Assembly (NCBI RefSeq): GCF_000733295.1
Contig: NZ_JPMI01000213.1
Coordinates: forward strand, 24,423 to 88,422
Reading direction: 5' to 3'
Source: Archangium violaceum Cb vi76
GTDB lineage: Bacteria > Myxococcota > Myxococcia > Myxococcales > Myxococcaceae
Length of the DNA stretch: 64,000 nucleotides
Positions within the stretch are counted from its first letter, which is position 1; the number at the start of each line of letters is the position of its first letter. This document shows positions 24,653 to 35,671 of the stretch, piece by piece. The notes under the pieces were generated by a model. That model did no database searches and was not told the origin of the DNA. It was given only the letters and a program-made list of their open reading frames with translations. A program made the translations under genes and the position numbers.

Positions 24653-27004
24653 TCAGAAGGGCCGGACGAAGAGCAGCCGCGCCTCGGGGCTGATGGTCGC
24701 GCGCTCGTCCGTGCGCCAGGCCACCGACAGGTGCACCGAGTCCCCGAAGTACACCTGCGCGCCCACGCCCAGCTTCGGATCCATCCAGCCCAGCTCCTTC
24801 CGCTGCACCGTGCCCACGTCCGCGAAGACTCCAATGAAGCTCCACCGGTACTCCGCGCTCGCCAGCAGCGAGGCGTCCCCGCGGAACTCCTTGAAGGCGT
24901 AGCCGCGCAGCGCGCTCCACCCGCCCAGGGCCTCCTGCTTCTGCAGGGGCAGGTCCTGGCCGCCCGCCGCGCGCACGCGCAGCCGCAGGCCGTCATCGTG
25001 GCCGGTGTTCACGTACAGCACGTTGTCACTCACCACCTTCCAGAAGCGGTACTCCGCGCCACCGCCCAGCTCGGGGCTGCCCACCTCCACCGTCAGCAGG
25101 CTGCGCAATGCCGTCCGCTCCGGCCAATCCCAGCCGTGCCGCACCAGGGACAGCTCGGGGTTGCGGAAGAGCGGGCCCGTGCGCTCGGCCCGCTTCTCGT
25201 CGCTCGCGTACTCGAGGCGTCCCACCACCGACGTCATCCGTCCCTCGTCCACCAGCGGGTTGGGGAAGGGGGCCGAGTCACGCCGGAAGAGCGAGAAGGG
25301 CGGCGAGAAGCTCACCAGCGAGTCATACGTGTCCCGGCGGTACTCCGCTCCCACCCGCCACTGCGGCGAGAGGCGCCAGGTGGCGAAGCCCGTGAAGCCC
25401 TTGCGCCGGAAGTACTCCGAGTCCGGGCGGTTGAGCAGCGCGGAGTAGATGTACGAGTCGATGGCTCCCATCCGCCACCGGTCGTTGGTGTCCGTGAAGT
25501 CGTAGAGCTGGACGCCCACTTCCGCGAGCCGCACCGCCGGCACCTCCACCTTCGCCCCCACCAGCCAGTTGAGCCGCCGCTGGAAGGCCGTGCGCTCCGG
25601 GTCGCCCGGAATGCGCTGGCCGCCCCAGCGCAGGGGAATGGTCAGCGCCCCGTCCAGTGTCACGTGGGCCCGATTGTGCACGTCCCACAGCTTGAGCGAG
25701 CCCGACAGGCCGGGCGCGAAGCCCGTCACCTGTGTGTGCATGGGGATGAGCTCCGCGTTGAAGCTGGAGCCCCTCGGGCGCACGTGCACCACCACACGGC
25801 GGCCCACCGCGGTGATGGCCTCGTCCCCGGAGTCGCGCGTCCAACTCTCCGCCAGCTCCTCCCAGGACAGCTCCACGTCGTCGTCCCCGTGCTCGTGCTT
25901 CTTTTCGCGCCGCTTCTCCTCCACGGGCCGGTAGCTCCTCCCGCCGTTCTCCTCGCGCACCTCCTCGAAGCGCGTGTCCGGCCTGGACTCCGTCTCCACG
26001 TCCTTCAGCTTGAGGAAGGGCATCTCCAGCTCCAGGCGCTCCTCCGCCCGGCGCAGATCGCTGCGCAGCAGGACGTCGCCGGGCTTGATGCCCATCACCT
26101 CGCGCACCCGCGCCGCCACGTCCTCCTCCACGCCCCGCACCTCCACCGCCTCCACCTTGCCCTCGTCCACCCTCAGCCGCAGCTGCCCCTCCGGCGTCAG
26201 CGTGGCGTCGAGGCGCGCGAGCAGGTAGCCCTCGTCCTCGATCTCATCCTGTGCGCGCTCCAGCGCCTCCGGCAGGCCCTTCCACACGATGCCCGGGTGG
26301 AACTGGCCCTCGTCATCGAACCAGGCCAGCAGCTCCTTCGGCGGGTCCGGCTCCAGGCACTTCCGGGAGGAGATGTGTACCCGGATTCCCTCCTTCCCGA
26401 GGCGCACGTTGGCCACCGTGTCGTCGTCGTCATCGTCATCGTCGTCGCCGTCCTCGTGGGAGGAGGCGGACGGTGGCAGCCGGAACAGTTGCTCCTGGAC
26501 GTCCTGGAGTTCGTCCTTCTGCAGGCCGGTGATGTCCACGCTCGTGACGTGGGGCTGCTCCTCCAGCGCCACCACCAGCACCGGTGTCGAGCCCTCCGAG
26601 AGCCGCACCGTGGGCGTCACCTTCGTGAACAGCCCCGTGCGCGCCAGCCGCTCGAGCAGGAGGGCCGCCTGCTCCGGGGAGAGCGTGCCCTTCTCCGGAA
26701 CGTGAGCCAGTGCGCGCACCACCGGCTCGGGGATGCGCTGGAGTCCCTCGAGCTTCACGTCCGACAGCGCGCGGTTCTCCCCGTTGACGCTCAGCCGCAG
26801 CGCGCCGAGCACCTCGGAGTCCGACTCGCTGTCCGCCTCGGCCAGGCAGGGATCTTCTGGTGGCTGTGACGGTGGCGCCTGCTGGGCGGCGGGCGGAGGC
26901 GTCGTGCCGTCCTTGCCGGAGGGCTCGGGGGTCTGGGGCGCGGCGATGCCCTGGGCGTTGGCCGCGAGTGACAGGAAGCAGAGAAGGTGTGCGATGCGGT
27001 TCAT
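24653..27004 (-). CDS. BamA/TamA-like Omp85-family outer membrane protein
   Basis: About 783 residues with a signal peptide (NRIAHLLCFLSLAANAQG). The N-terminal 450 residues contain POTRA-like repeats (VKLEGLQRIPEPVVRALAHV; VTSVDITGLQKDELQDVQEQ; VEAVEVRGVEEDVAARVREV). The C-terminal half is a 16-strand-type D15 barrel ending in a terminal Phe (ARLLFVRPF). Such proteins insert or move polypeptides in the outer membrane. Odd features are a run of nine Asp (about residue 190) and a second charged stretch (KRREKKHEHGDDD). The start is uncertain: 27022 and 27094 are alternatives. The gene lies downstream of the NtrC-type regulator gene on the same strand. Confidence 0.82.
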   Translation of the reverse strand: MNRIAHLLCFLSLAANAQGIAAPQTPEPSGKDGTTPPPAAQQAPPSQPPEDPCLAEADSESDSEVLGALRLSVNGENRALSDVKLEGLQRIPEPVVRALAHVPEKGTLSPEQAALLLERLARTGLFTKVTPTVRLSEGSTPVLVVALEEQPHVTSVDITGLQKDELQDVQEQLFRLPPSASSHEDGDDDDDDDDDTVANVRLGKEGIRVHISSRKCLEPDPPKELLAWFDDEGQFHPGIVWKGLPEALERAQDEIEDEGYLLARLDATLTPEGQLRLRVDEGKVEAVEVRGVEEDVAARVREVMGIKPGDVLLRSDLRRAEERLELEMPFLKLKDVETESRPDTRFEEVREENGGRSYRPVEEKRREKKHEHGDDDVELSWEELAESWTRDSGDEAITAVGRRVVVHVRPRGSSFNAELIPMHTQVTGFAPGLSGSLKLWDVHNRAHVTLDGALTIPLRWGGQRIPGDPERTAFQRRLNWLVGAKVEVPAVRLAEVGVQLYDFTDTNDRWRMGAIDSYIYSALLNRPDSEYFRRKGFTGFATWRLSPQWRVGAEYRRDTYDSLVSFSPPFSLFRRDSAPFPNPLVDEGRMTSVVGRLEYASDEKRAERTGPLFRNPELSLVRHGWDWPERTALRSLLTVEVGSPELGGGAEYRFWKVVSDNVLYVNTGHDDGLRLRVRAAGGQDLPLQKQEALGGWSALRGYAFKEFRGDASLLASAEYRWSFIGVFADVGTVQRKELGWMDPKLGVGAQVYFGDSVHLSVAWRTDERATISPEARLLFVRPF

Positions 27005-27201
27005 GCGGGACGGGAAGAGCATGAGGCGTTCCAGGCCGGCGGACGCTGCAAGTGCGCGAAACCACAGGGGGCCGCTCCGCTTGGAGGATGTCATCTCCAC
27101 ATCCTGATGTCGCGGGGTGATGTGCGGATGACATCGCGGCCGTGGCCGTGGCCCGCGAGGTGTTGAGCGCGTTGCGTGAGCACTGAGGAGACGGCCTCCT
27201 C

Positions 27202-28590
<1,389 letters not shown>

Positions 28591-28785
28591 GGGCCCAGCG
28601 TAGCGCACGGCCGAGCCGGGGCCGTGGCGGGGGAGTGGGGGGCGGGCCGCTCCCTGTTTCTCCCAGGAGTGGGTGGATAAGGTACGGCATGGGGGCATGG
28701 CGGGCTTTTCGGCTCGAGCAGGCGTGCATGGCGCTCCCCTGCTTGCTTACGCTCCCACCGGACCTTCCCCTGGGAGGTGGGACAG

Positions 28786-31002
28786 ATGCTGGAGCTCGAG
28801 TTGCCATCCGTGCCTGGCGCCAGTCTGGAGAGACCAGGCCTCCTCTTGTCCCTTCTGCGCTCACGCAGCCAGTTCCTCGGGCGGATGAGCCGCGAGCTGG
28901 CCTCGTGCGCCTCTCGGGAGGAGGTGTTCCGCTGCCTCGGCCGGGGGGTGATGCCGGAGCTGGGCGACTGGTGTGACCTGGACGTGCTCCAGGACGGCGT
29001 GCTCCAGCGGGTCGCGGCCTTCCGGGCTCCCCATGGCGAGCTCCATGGCCCTCGGGGAAGCGCTCCCTCGTTGCTGGCCCGGCGGGTGGCGCGTTCGGGC
29101 CGTTCCGAGTTCCTCCAGGGGCCCGATGAGCAGGTGGCGGTCCTCCTGTCCTCGAGCGAGGAGGAGCTCCCCCGCATTCAGGCCGCGGAGCCGCTGGACT
29201 GCATGGCGGTGCCCCTGCGGTCCCGTGGAGCGCTCGTCGGGGTGCTCTCCTTCGCCTCGCGCGAGCCGCGGCTGCACCTGGACGAGGACGCGCTGGCGCT
29301 CGCCGAGGACCTGGCCGGGTGTGTGGCGCTCGCGCTCGAGACGGACCGGTTGCGCCAGGAGTTGGAGCGGACCCGCTACCACGCCCAGCGTCAGGCCGCG
29401 GATTTCCAGACGCTGCTGGACGTCATCCCCGTGGGCATCGGCATCGCCTATGACCAGGAGTGCCGGCACATCCTGCAGAACGCCTGGTTCGCGCGGGTGC
29501 ACGGCCTGCCGCTCGAGAGCAACATCTCGCTCAGCGCCCCGGACGGCGAGCGCCAGCCCATCCGCTACCTCGACGAGAAAGGTCATGCGCTCACTCCCGA
29601 GGAGCTGCCCATGCAACGGGCGGCGGCGACGGGCCGGGAGGTGCTCGACGTGGAGCTGGAGCTCGAGGTCAACGGACAGCGGCGGGGCACGCTCGTCATC
29701 TCCGCGGTGCCGCTCTTCGACGAGGCGCACCGCTCCCGCGGCGCCATTGGCACCATCCAGGACGTCACCGCGCGCAAGCGGGCCACGGAGGCGCAGCGCT
29801 TCCTGGCCGAGTCCAGCGCGGCGCTCTCCTCGTCGTTGGACCAGGAGCAGACCTCACGCACGTTGGTGCGTCTATGCGTCCCCGCGCTCGCCAACGTGGC
29901 GGCGTTCTGTGGCTGGCGGCCGGATGGGACGCTCGGGATGCTGACGGTGACGCACGCGGACCCCGCGCTCCAGCACATCGCCGATGAGGTGGCCCGCACC
30001 TTCGCCATTCCCGAGGGTCATCCCATCCACGAGGCCATGACGACGGGACGGCCCCGCCTCATCCCCGTGCTCAAGGAGGTGGATAGCTGGTACGCGGGCG
30101 GGGAGGCGCAGCGGCAGGGCCCGTGCCATTCGCTCGGCGTGCACTCGGTGATGCTCATTCCGCTCACCACCCCGCAGGGCGTGGTCGGAGTGCTCCTGCT
30201 GGGCTCGCCGGAGCGGGTCTGCACCGAGGACGACTTCACCTTCGCCAAGGAGTACGCCGCCCACGCCACCTACGCCATCGACAACGCGCGGCTCTACCGC
30301 GAGGCCCGGGAGGCCATCGCCCTGAGAGACGAGTTCCTCGGCATCGCCGGCCATGAGCTGCGCACGCCGCTCACGGCGCTGCAGCTCGGGCTCCAGCGGC
30401 TCGTCCGCGAGAGCGCCACGCCGGGAGACCCCACGCGGTTGTCCAAGTGGGTGGTCACGTGCCAGCGCCAGGGCGAGCGTCTGGGCCGGCTGGTGGGAGA
30501 TCTGCTGGACGTGAGCCGCATCACCTCGGGCCGCCTGCCGATGGTGCTCGAGGAGATGGACCTGTCGGCGCTCGTGGAGGAGGTGGCGGCGCGCATGGGG
30601 CCGGAGCTGGAGAAGGTGCGCTGTCCGCTCGTGCTGAAGCTGCGGTCACCGCTCCCCGGACGGTGGGATCGCTCGCGGCTGGATCAGGTGCTGACGAATC
30701 TGCTCGGCAACGCGATGAAGTACGGGCAGGGCCGGCCCATCGAGGTCTCCGCCATGGCCACGCCCGAGGGGGTGTGCGTGCGCGTCCGGGACGAGGGCAT
30801 CGGCATCTCCCCGGAGGACCAGGCACGCATCTTCGGGCGCTTCGAGCGGGCCGTGTCCGAGCGGCACTACGGCGGGCTGGGGTTGGGGCTGTGGATTTCG
30901 CGGCAGATCGTCACCCAGCTGGGCGGTCACATCCGCGTGGAGAGCACGCAGGGCCAGGGCTCGAGCTTCACGGTCGAGCTTCCGAGGTGGGTGGAGGACT
31001 GA
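28786..31002 (+). CDS. Multi-sensor (GAF-PAS-GAF) histidine kinase
   Basis: 738 residues, no membrane segments. Order: N-terminal GAF-like domain (about 30-185), coiled coil, PAS (about 205-340), second GAF (about 345-505), HisKA with the phospho-His at about 523 (GHELRTPL), and HATPase with N box NLLGNAMKYG and G boxes (DEGIGIS, GGLGLGLWIS). The ATG at 28786 has GGAGG 8 nt upstream, better than the in-frame GTG at 28777. It is divergent from the NtrC-type regulator but lacks its own receiver partner nearby. The input ligand is unknown. Confidence 0.9.
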   Translation: MLELELPSVPGASLERPGLLLSLLRSRSQFLGRMSRELASCASREEVFRCLGRGVMPELGDWCDLDVLQDGVLQRVAAFRAPHGELHGPRGSAPSLLARRVARSGRSEFLQGPDEQVAVLLSSSEEELPRIQAAEPLDCMAVPLRSRGALVGVLSFASREPRLHLDEDALALAEDLAGCVALALETDRLRQELERTRYHAQRQAADFQTLLDVIPVGIGIAYDQECRHILQNAWFARVHGLPLESNISLSAPDGERQPIRYLDEKGHALTPEELPMQRAAATGREVLDVELELEVNGQRRGTLVISAVPLFDEAHRSRGAIGTIQDVTARKRATEAQRFLAESSAALSSSLDQEQTSRTLVRLCVPALANVAAFCGWRPDGTLGMLTVTHADPALQHIADEVARTFAIPEGHPIHEAMTTGRPRLIPVLKEVDSWYAGGEAQRQGPCHSLGVHSVMLIPLTTPQGVVGVLLLGSPERVCTEDDFTFAKEYAAHATYAIDNARLYREAREAIALRDEFLGIAGHELRTPLTALQLGLQRLVRESATPGDPTRLSKWVVTCQRQGERLGRLVGDLLDVSRITSGRLPMVLEEMDLSALVEEVAARMGPELEKVRCPLVLKLRSPLPGRWDRSRLDQVLTNLLGNAMKYGQGRPIEVSAMATPEGVCVRVRDEGIGISPEDQARIFGRFERAVSERHYGGLGLGLWISRQIVTQLGGHIRVESTQGQGSSFTVELPRWVED

Positions 31003-31016
31003 GGGGCTGGATGATG

Positions 31017-31820
31017 CTAATGCCGCCCCAGCGCCCTGTCCCAGGCCGCCAACTGCACGGCTACCGTGTATTTGTAGGCACTGGAGAAATCATCGAAGTC
31101 CTTCGCGGGAAGCGTGGAGAGACGCTCGCGCAGGAAGCCTGGGTCGCTGAGCACCTCGGGGTGCTTGAAATCGGCGACCGCCGCGACCAGGGAGGGAATC
31201 ATTCGCAGCAGGGCCTCGATGCAATCCTCCCGGGTAGCGCGAGACATGCGCTCCACCGTCAGGACCATGTGCTCGCGGACCGAGGCAGGGCCTCCGGGGC
31301 ACCAGGCCTCCAGGGTCCTGCGGTAGATGTCATCCATGAGCTCTTCCAGCGTGTACTTCTGATCGAATGACCAGAACGCGTAGCGAAGGCCCTGGAGCAC
31401 ATCCCAGAAGCGGAGCACGGCGGCGAACCGTTTCGCCATGCGCTCAGCGCTCCGCAAGGGATGCGGAGACACGACATGCTCGATGGCCCCCCAAGGGGTG
31501 CTCAGACAGAAGGACTCGAAGGTGTCTCTCATGCGCTGGTGCTCTTCGTCCGGGACTTCCTCATCCAAGTACATGAAGACGCCGCCGAACATGTGCATCC
31601 GCCAGCGGGGGTCACCCGTGTCGAAGTCGGCCCCTGAGTGCATTGCCAGCACTTCGCCGGGCTGCACCTGGCGGATCTCCCGGGGCTGGGGAAAGGCACC
31701 GGTCTTGAGGTACTCCCGGGCCCACCAGAGGCCTTCGGCACCCACCTTGCGGCGGATGGCGGCTTTGGTGCCGTAGAGCCACGCTGGGAACTCGAGTACC
31801 TGGGAGTGTTCGGTGTTCAT
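31017..31820 (-). CDS. Unknown cytoplasmic protein, possible immunity partner
   Basis: 267 residues, no signal peptide and no recognised domain. It has many aromatic and charged residues (EGLWWAREYLKTGAFPQPRE; ALRYAF-like WDVLQGLRYAFWSFDQKY). It lies 86 bp downstream of the secreted nuclease-like gene on the same strand. Both have less biased codon use and lower GC than their neighbours, as in horizontally moved toxin/immunity pairs. Immunity is inferred only from that context. Confidence 0.55.
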   Translation of the reverse strand: MNTEHSQVLEFPAWLYGTKAAIRRKVGAEGLWWAREYLKTGAFPQPREIRQVQPGEVLAMHSGADFDTGDPRWRMHMFGGVFMYLDEEVPDEEHQRMRDTFESFCLSTPWGAIEHVVSPHPLRSAERMAKRFAAVLRFWDVLQGLRYAFWSFDQKYTLEELMDDIYRRTLEAWCPGGPASVREHMVLTVERMSRATREDCIEALLRMIPSLVAAVADFKHPEVLSDPGFLRERLSTLPAKDFDDFSSAYKYTVAVQLAAWDRALGRH

Positions 31821-31906
31821 GGCCTTGCGCCCTACCACAGCGGTCAGATGTGCCTCAAGCGCCAGACACTTCGCTCGCGCCAGGAGCGCAGACGCCTCCC
31901 GCCCGC

Positions 31907-32647
31907 TCAGCGGCAGTCCGCGGGCAAATAGACCTGGCCCTGGAAGCCCTTGGGACGTTCGCCTCCTTCATAAGCGCCCCGGATCGCCTGCTCGGCCAAT
32001 TCGCCGCGCTGCTCTACCTCTTCCCGGGGCACCTCCTCTTCCTTCTGAGCGGCCCGCTCCTTCCAGGAAGCACCGGGCTTCTTGCGCCGGTAGCTCCAGC
32101 GGTACAGCGTTACTCCGGGCTCAGGCGTGCGCCAGGACAACCTCCAGAGTGCGCCCCCGTTCTCGAATTCGAGGAAGAGCGACCCTTCGAAGCCGGTGCC
32201 TCCCGCGAGCTTCTTGTCAGGCTCAACGACTTCATTGAGCGCCGCCAGATAGCGCCCCGCCTGTTCTCTCCCTTCACTGCGTGACGCCTCATCGTCTGGT
32301 TTGATCTCGAACAGCACGAGGGTGAGGGTGTCCGTGATGTCCGGGCGCAAGAGCCTCACGAACTTCGAAAGACGCTTGGAATTCCCCAACTTCCCATCCC
32401 CCACAATGGTGGAGAGGTCTGTATCAAGGAAGACGGGGTTGAAGGGGTACTGCCTCTGGTACTCTCTGCCAATGGCATAATGTGCGGCCTTGCCAAGGAA
32501 AGCGCCCCAGGGCTCCCTGGAGTCAGGCTTCCGGCCAGGGAGCTTGGAGGCGGGCGGCTCCGCCCGGGCACCGAGGGCCGCCACGAGCACCAGGAGAAAA
32601 CCCGCCAGCCTCCAGGTGCGCCCCGTCCTGCTTCCACTGCTCCTCAT
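31907..32647 (-). CDS. Secreted PD-(D/E)XK-nuclease-like protein, possible toxin
   Basis: 246 residues with a signal peptide (TWRLAGFLLVLVAALGARAE) and no lipobox. The mature part has a restriction-endonuclease-like core: Asp in LLRPDITD, then the E-x-K of LVLFEIKPDDE, then a Q...Y helix (REQAGRYLAALNEV). This order of motifs is diagnostic of many PD-(D/E)XK nucleases. A basic, Glu-rich tail follows. ATG 32647 is preferred (AGGAG 10 nt upstream), with 32656, overlapping the kinase stop, as alternative. Lower GC and the unknown gene directly downstream suggest a toxin/immunity pair. Confidence 0.55.
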   Translation of the reverse strand: MRSSGSRTGRTWRLAGFLLVLVAALGARAEPPASKLPGRKPDSREPWGAFLGKAAHYAIGREYQRQYPFNPVFLDTDLSTIVGDGKLGNSKRLSKFVRLLRPDITDTLTLVLFEIKPDDEASRSEGREQAGRYLAALNEVVEPDKKLAGGTGFEGSLFLEFENGGALWRLSWRTPEPGVTLYRWSYRRKKPGASWKERAAQKEEEVPREEVEQRGELAEQAIRGAYEGGERPKGFQGQVYLPADCR

Positions 32648-32652
32648 GTCGA

Positions 32653-33855
32653 TCATGCTCCTTCCGGTGCGTTTGGGGCTTGGGGCAGCTCCACGAGCGC
32701 GATCGTGCCGCCTCCGGGCGCGGGCTCCAGGCGCAGGGTGCCGCCGTGCTCGTGGACGATCTTCTGGGCGATGGGCAGTCCCAGACCGCTGCCCTCGGGC
32801 TTGGTGCTGAAGAGGCCCCGGGTGAGCGCGGGGCCCTCGAGCACGCCGGAAATCCCACTGCCGCCATCGCGGATGGAGACGCGCACCGCGGCGGAGAGGG
32901 CCTCAATGGAGATGTGCACGGGCGCGGAGCCGGGCGTGGAGGCCTCGGTGGCGTTCTTGACGAGGTTGCCGAAGAGGCGGCGCAGGCCGTCCGGGTCCGC
33001 GGAGAGCGAGGGCTCGGGGCCGGGTCGCAGCTCCACCGGCACGGGTGAGGTGTCCTGGTAGAGGGAGCACACGTCGGCGAGCAGGGGGCGCAGGGCCACG
33101 GGCTGGAAGCGCGGCGCGGGCAGGCGGGCGAAGTCCGAGAAGCTCCGTGTCATCCGCATGAGCCGCTCCACCTCCTCCTGGAGCAGGGCCACGGACTCGG
33201 TGAGGCGGGTGGCATCCGGGGGCGTGTCCCCGCGCGACAGCCGCGCCAGCGCGAGCTTCATGCCGGTGAGGGGGTTGCGCAGCTCGTGGGCGAGCGCACG
33301 GGCTACGTCCTGCCACGCCGCTATCTGCTCGGCGGCCTTGAGGCGCTCGCGCTGGGCGGCGAGCTCGCGGCCCATGCGGTTGAATTGGACGAGGAGGAAT
33401 TGCAGCTCGTCGCGGGGCGAGTCGGGGGCGGGGAGCTGGACGGAGAACTCGCCGCGCGCGTAGGCCCACATGCCGCGGGTGAGGGTGGAGACGGGGCGGG
33501 TGAGGGCGCGGCCGAGCAGCACGGCGGCGGCGGTGAGCACTGCGGCCGAGACGAGCAGCAGGACGGCGATGAGCCAGGGGGTGCGGCGCGCGAGCGCACG
33601 GCGGGCGAGCTCCGCCTGGGCGAGGTTGAGGCGCGCTTCATCCAGCGTGGCCTGGGAGCGGCCCTCGCGGGCGAGCCCCGCGGACACGTCCTCGAGTACC
33701 TGCTCCACGGGCGTCAGCGAGACGGAGAGCAGATCCTCCAGGGCCTGCCGGGCGATGAAGCCGAGCAGCACGAGGGGCACCAGTCCCGTGACGAGCATCA
33801 CGGCGAGGAGCCGGCGGCGGAAGTTGGCGGGAGGAGGCGTCGGGTCTGAAGGCAT
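32653..33855 (-). CDS. Membrane histidine kinase, NtrB/NtrY type
   Basis: 400 residues. Two transmembrane helices (about 16-36 and 94-116) enclose a short periplasmic domain of about 57 residues. HAMP follows to about 170, then the phospho-His H190 in AHELRNPLTGMK, an NtrB-type H box, and HATPase with NLVKNATEAS, DGGSGIS and GSGLGLPIA. Kinases of this group usually pair with NtrC-type regulators, so the orphan regulator at 27202-28590 is a candidate. Its start overlaps the previous stop by one base (TGATG), implying coupling to the upstream small gene. Confidence 0.88.
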   Translation of the reverse strand: MPSDPTPPPANFRRRLLAVMLVTGLVPLVLLGFIARQALEDLLSVSLTPVEQVLEDVSAGLAREGRSQATLDEARLNLAQAELARRALARRTPWLIAVLLLVSAAVLTAAAVLLGRALTRPVSTLTRGMWAYARGEFSVQLPAPDSPRDELQFLLVQFNRMGRELAAQRERLKAAEQIAAWQDVARALAHELRNPLTGMKLALARLSRGDTPPDATRLTESVALLQEEVERLMRMTRSFSDFARLPAPRFQPVALRPLLADVCSLYQDTSPVPVELRPGPEPSLSADPDGLRRLFGNLVKNATEASTPGSAPVHISIEALSAAVRVSIRDGGSGISGVLEGPALTRGLFSTKPEGSGLGLPIAQKIVHEHGGTLRLEPAPGGGTIALVELPQAPNAPEGA

Positions 33856-34319
33856 CAGCGGGGCGATGTTGACGCCACGCGGGGCCCGCTTCCAGCTTTG
33901 GGCTCATGCGGACAGAGGCCCAGTCCCTGCTCCTCGAGGCGCGCGCTCGCCCAGCCCATCGCCTCCCCCTCCTGGGCGGTGACGAAGTAGGGCACGGGCA
34001 GCGGCTTGAAGTGCATGACGGTGCTCACCGACAGCCGCATGTCGGGGGACGTGATGACGAACGCCATCCCGAGCACCACCTCGCGGATGAGGCCCTCGTG
34101 CTCCTGCAGCCAGAGGACCTGCCGCTGCCGCTGCTCGGGCGTGGGCAGTCCTCCCCGGGTCAGGTCGGTGACGCTGAGGTAGCGCTCCCGCCGCCGCAGG
34201 CTGGTGGTGACCGTCTCCAGGTAGTGCTCGTACTGCCGGGACGAGGGCGTTCCCACGAACCGTACGAGCCGGAGTGGCCAGCGCGAGTCATCGAAGGTGA
34301 TGGAGGAGTCGGGAAGCAT
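33855..34319 (-). CDS. Small STAS/SpoIIAA-like hypothetical protein
   Basis: 154 residues. The pattern FDDSRWPLRLVRFVGTPSSR, then YLSVTDLTRGG, then helices with TPEQRQRQVLWLQEHEGLIR resembles the SpoIIAA/STAS-like single-domain proteins common in myxobacteria; this is recognition from memory. It ends on the TGATG that starts the membrane kinase, so it may be a partner of that kinase. The start at 34319 has GGAG only 4 nt upstream, which is weak. Confidence 0.6.
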   Translation of the reverse strand: MLPDSSITFDDSRWPLRLVRFVGTPSSRQYEHYLETVTTSLRRRERYLSVTDLTRGGLPTPEQRQRQVLWLQEHEGLIREVVLGMAFVITSPDMRLSVSTVMHFKPLPVPYFVTAQEGEAMGWASARLEEQGLGLCPHEPKAGSGPRVASTSPR

Positions 34320-34475
34320 GGCACTCCACGAGGAGCGGGGATTCGGGGCGCGCCGGAGCTTCCCTGTCCGGCAGGCGGGCGGGGGCGAAAAAAAGAAGCT
34401 GGCCGCATGCATGTTCAGCAGCGGTCCATTCGTCGGCCCTCCATTCGACGTTCGGTGCTGGTACCCTCCGGGGTG

Positions 34476-35609
34476 ATGTCTCGTTTTCTCGCTCCTTCCC
34501 AGGCCTGGCTCTTCGGGCGAGGCGTGGACCTCGCCGTCTTCGCGGGCAGCGCGCTCGTGTCGGTGGTGCTGGTGCTCGCCGCGCCCGCGCTGGGGGCCGT
34601 GGGGGATACACCGTTGTGGGCGTGGGCGCTGTTCGTCGTCTGTGTCGACGTGGCCCACGTCTGGTCCACCCTCTTCCGCACCTACCTCGACGGGGACGAG
34701 CTGCGGAGCCGGCCCGGGCTCTACATCACCGCCCCGCTCGCCGCGTACCTGCTGGGGGTGCTCGCGTACCTGCTCTCCCCGGGCACCTTCTGGCGGCTCT
34801 TCGCGTACACCGCGCTCTTCCACTTCATCCGCCAGCAGTACGGCTGGGTGGCCCTCTATGGCCGCAAGGCCCGCGTCTCGGACACCGAGCGCGTCCTCGA
34901 CGCCGCCGCCATCTACGCCGCCACCCTCGGCCCCGTGCTCTGGTGGCACGCGAACCTGCCCCGGGCCTTCTGGTGGTTCGTGGAGAACGACTTCGTCTCC
35001 GGCCTGCCCGCGTGGGTGGGCACCGGGGCGCTCGTCCTCCAGGGGCTGGTGCTGGCCGCGTGGGCGGGCTTCCAGTGCGCGCGCGTCCTGCGCGGCGAGG
35101 GTCTCCAGGTGGGCAAGGTGCTGTTGGTGCTCGCCACGGGGGTGACGTGGTTCGGTGGCATCGTGGTGGCCCGGGACGACTTCGCCTTCACGGTGATGAA
35201 CGTCGTCCTGCACGGCGTGCCCTACTTCGCGCTGCTCTTCCGCTACACGCGTGGACGGCTCGCCGAGGGCGGTTATGGCTGGCTGGGGCCCGTGGTGCGC
35301 GCGGGCCTGCCCGGCTTCCTGGGGGTGCTGTGCGTGCTCGCCTTCGGGGAGGAACTGCTCTGGGACAAGCTGGTGTGGCACGAGCGGCCCCTGCTCTTCG
35401 GCGAGGCCGGTCTGGTGCTGCCCCCGGACGTGCTGGCGCTCGTGGTGCCGCTGCTCGCGCTGCCGCAGGCCACGCACTACGTGCTGGACGCGTTCATCTG
35501 GAAGACGAGCCGGGAGCCCCGGTTGCTGGCGCGGCTCGGGTGGTCTCGCGGCGCGGCCCAGGCGCCGGAGACGGGCCGGGCCTCGCTCTCCGGGCTCATG
35601 CCGCGTTGA
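34476..35609 (+). CDS. Multi-pass membrane protein with conserved histidines
   Basis: 377 residues with about nine hydrophobic helices. Histidines lie at helix ends (DVAHVWSTLFRTYLD; FHFIRQQYGWVALYGRK; VVLHGVPYFALLF; ATHYVLDAFIWK), a layout that recalls metal- or haem-binding membrane oxidoreductases. No known family could be assigned. An in-frame extension upstream to 33906 is antisense to the small STAS-like gene and is rejected. It starts 156 bp from the divergent STAS-like gene. Confidence 0.65.
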   Translation: MSRFLAPSQAWLFGRGVDLAVFAGSALVSVVLVLAAPALGAVGDTPLWAWALFVVCVDVAHVWSTLFRTYLDGDELRSRPGLYITAPLAAYLLGVLAYLLSPGTFWRLFAYTALFHFIRQQYGWVALYGRKARVSDTERVLDAAAIYAATLGPVLWWHANLPRAFWWFVENDFVSGLPAWVGTGALVLQGLVLAAWAGFQCARVLRGEGLQVGKVLLVLATGVTWFGGIVVARDDFAFTVMNVVLHGVPYFALLFRYTRGRLAEGGYGWLGPVVRAGLPGFLGVLCVLAFGEELLWDKLVWHERPLLFGEAGLVLPPDVLALVVPLLALPQATHYVLDAFIWKTSREPRLLARLGWSRGAAQAPETGRASLSGLMPR

Positions 35610-35671
35610 CTCTGGGCGCCCCCCACGGTCATCCTCCTGGTCTTTTGGACCGCTCTCCAGGGGGATTCAAC

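Noticed and set aside
34616..35671. Upstream extension of the Asp-box lipoprotein frame
   Set aside because: It runs out of frame through the membrane-protein gene. The signal peptide and ribosome site place the start at 35672.
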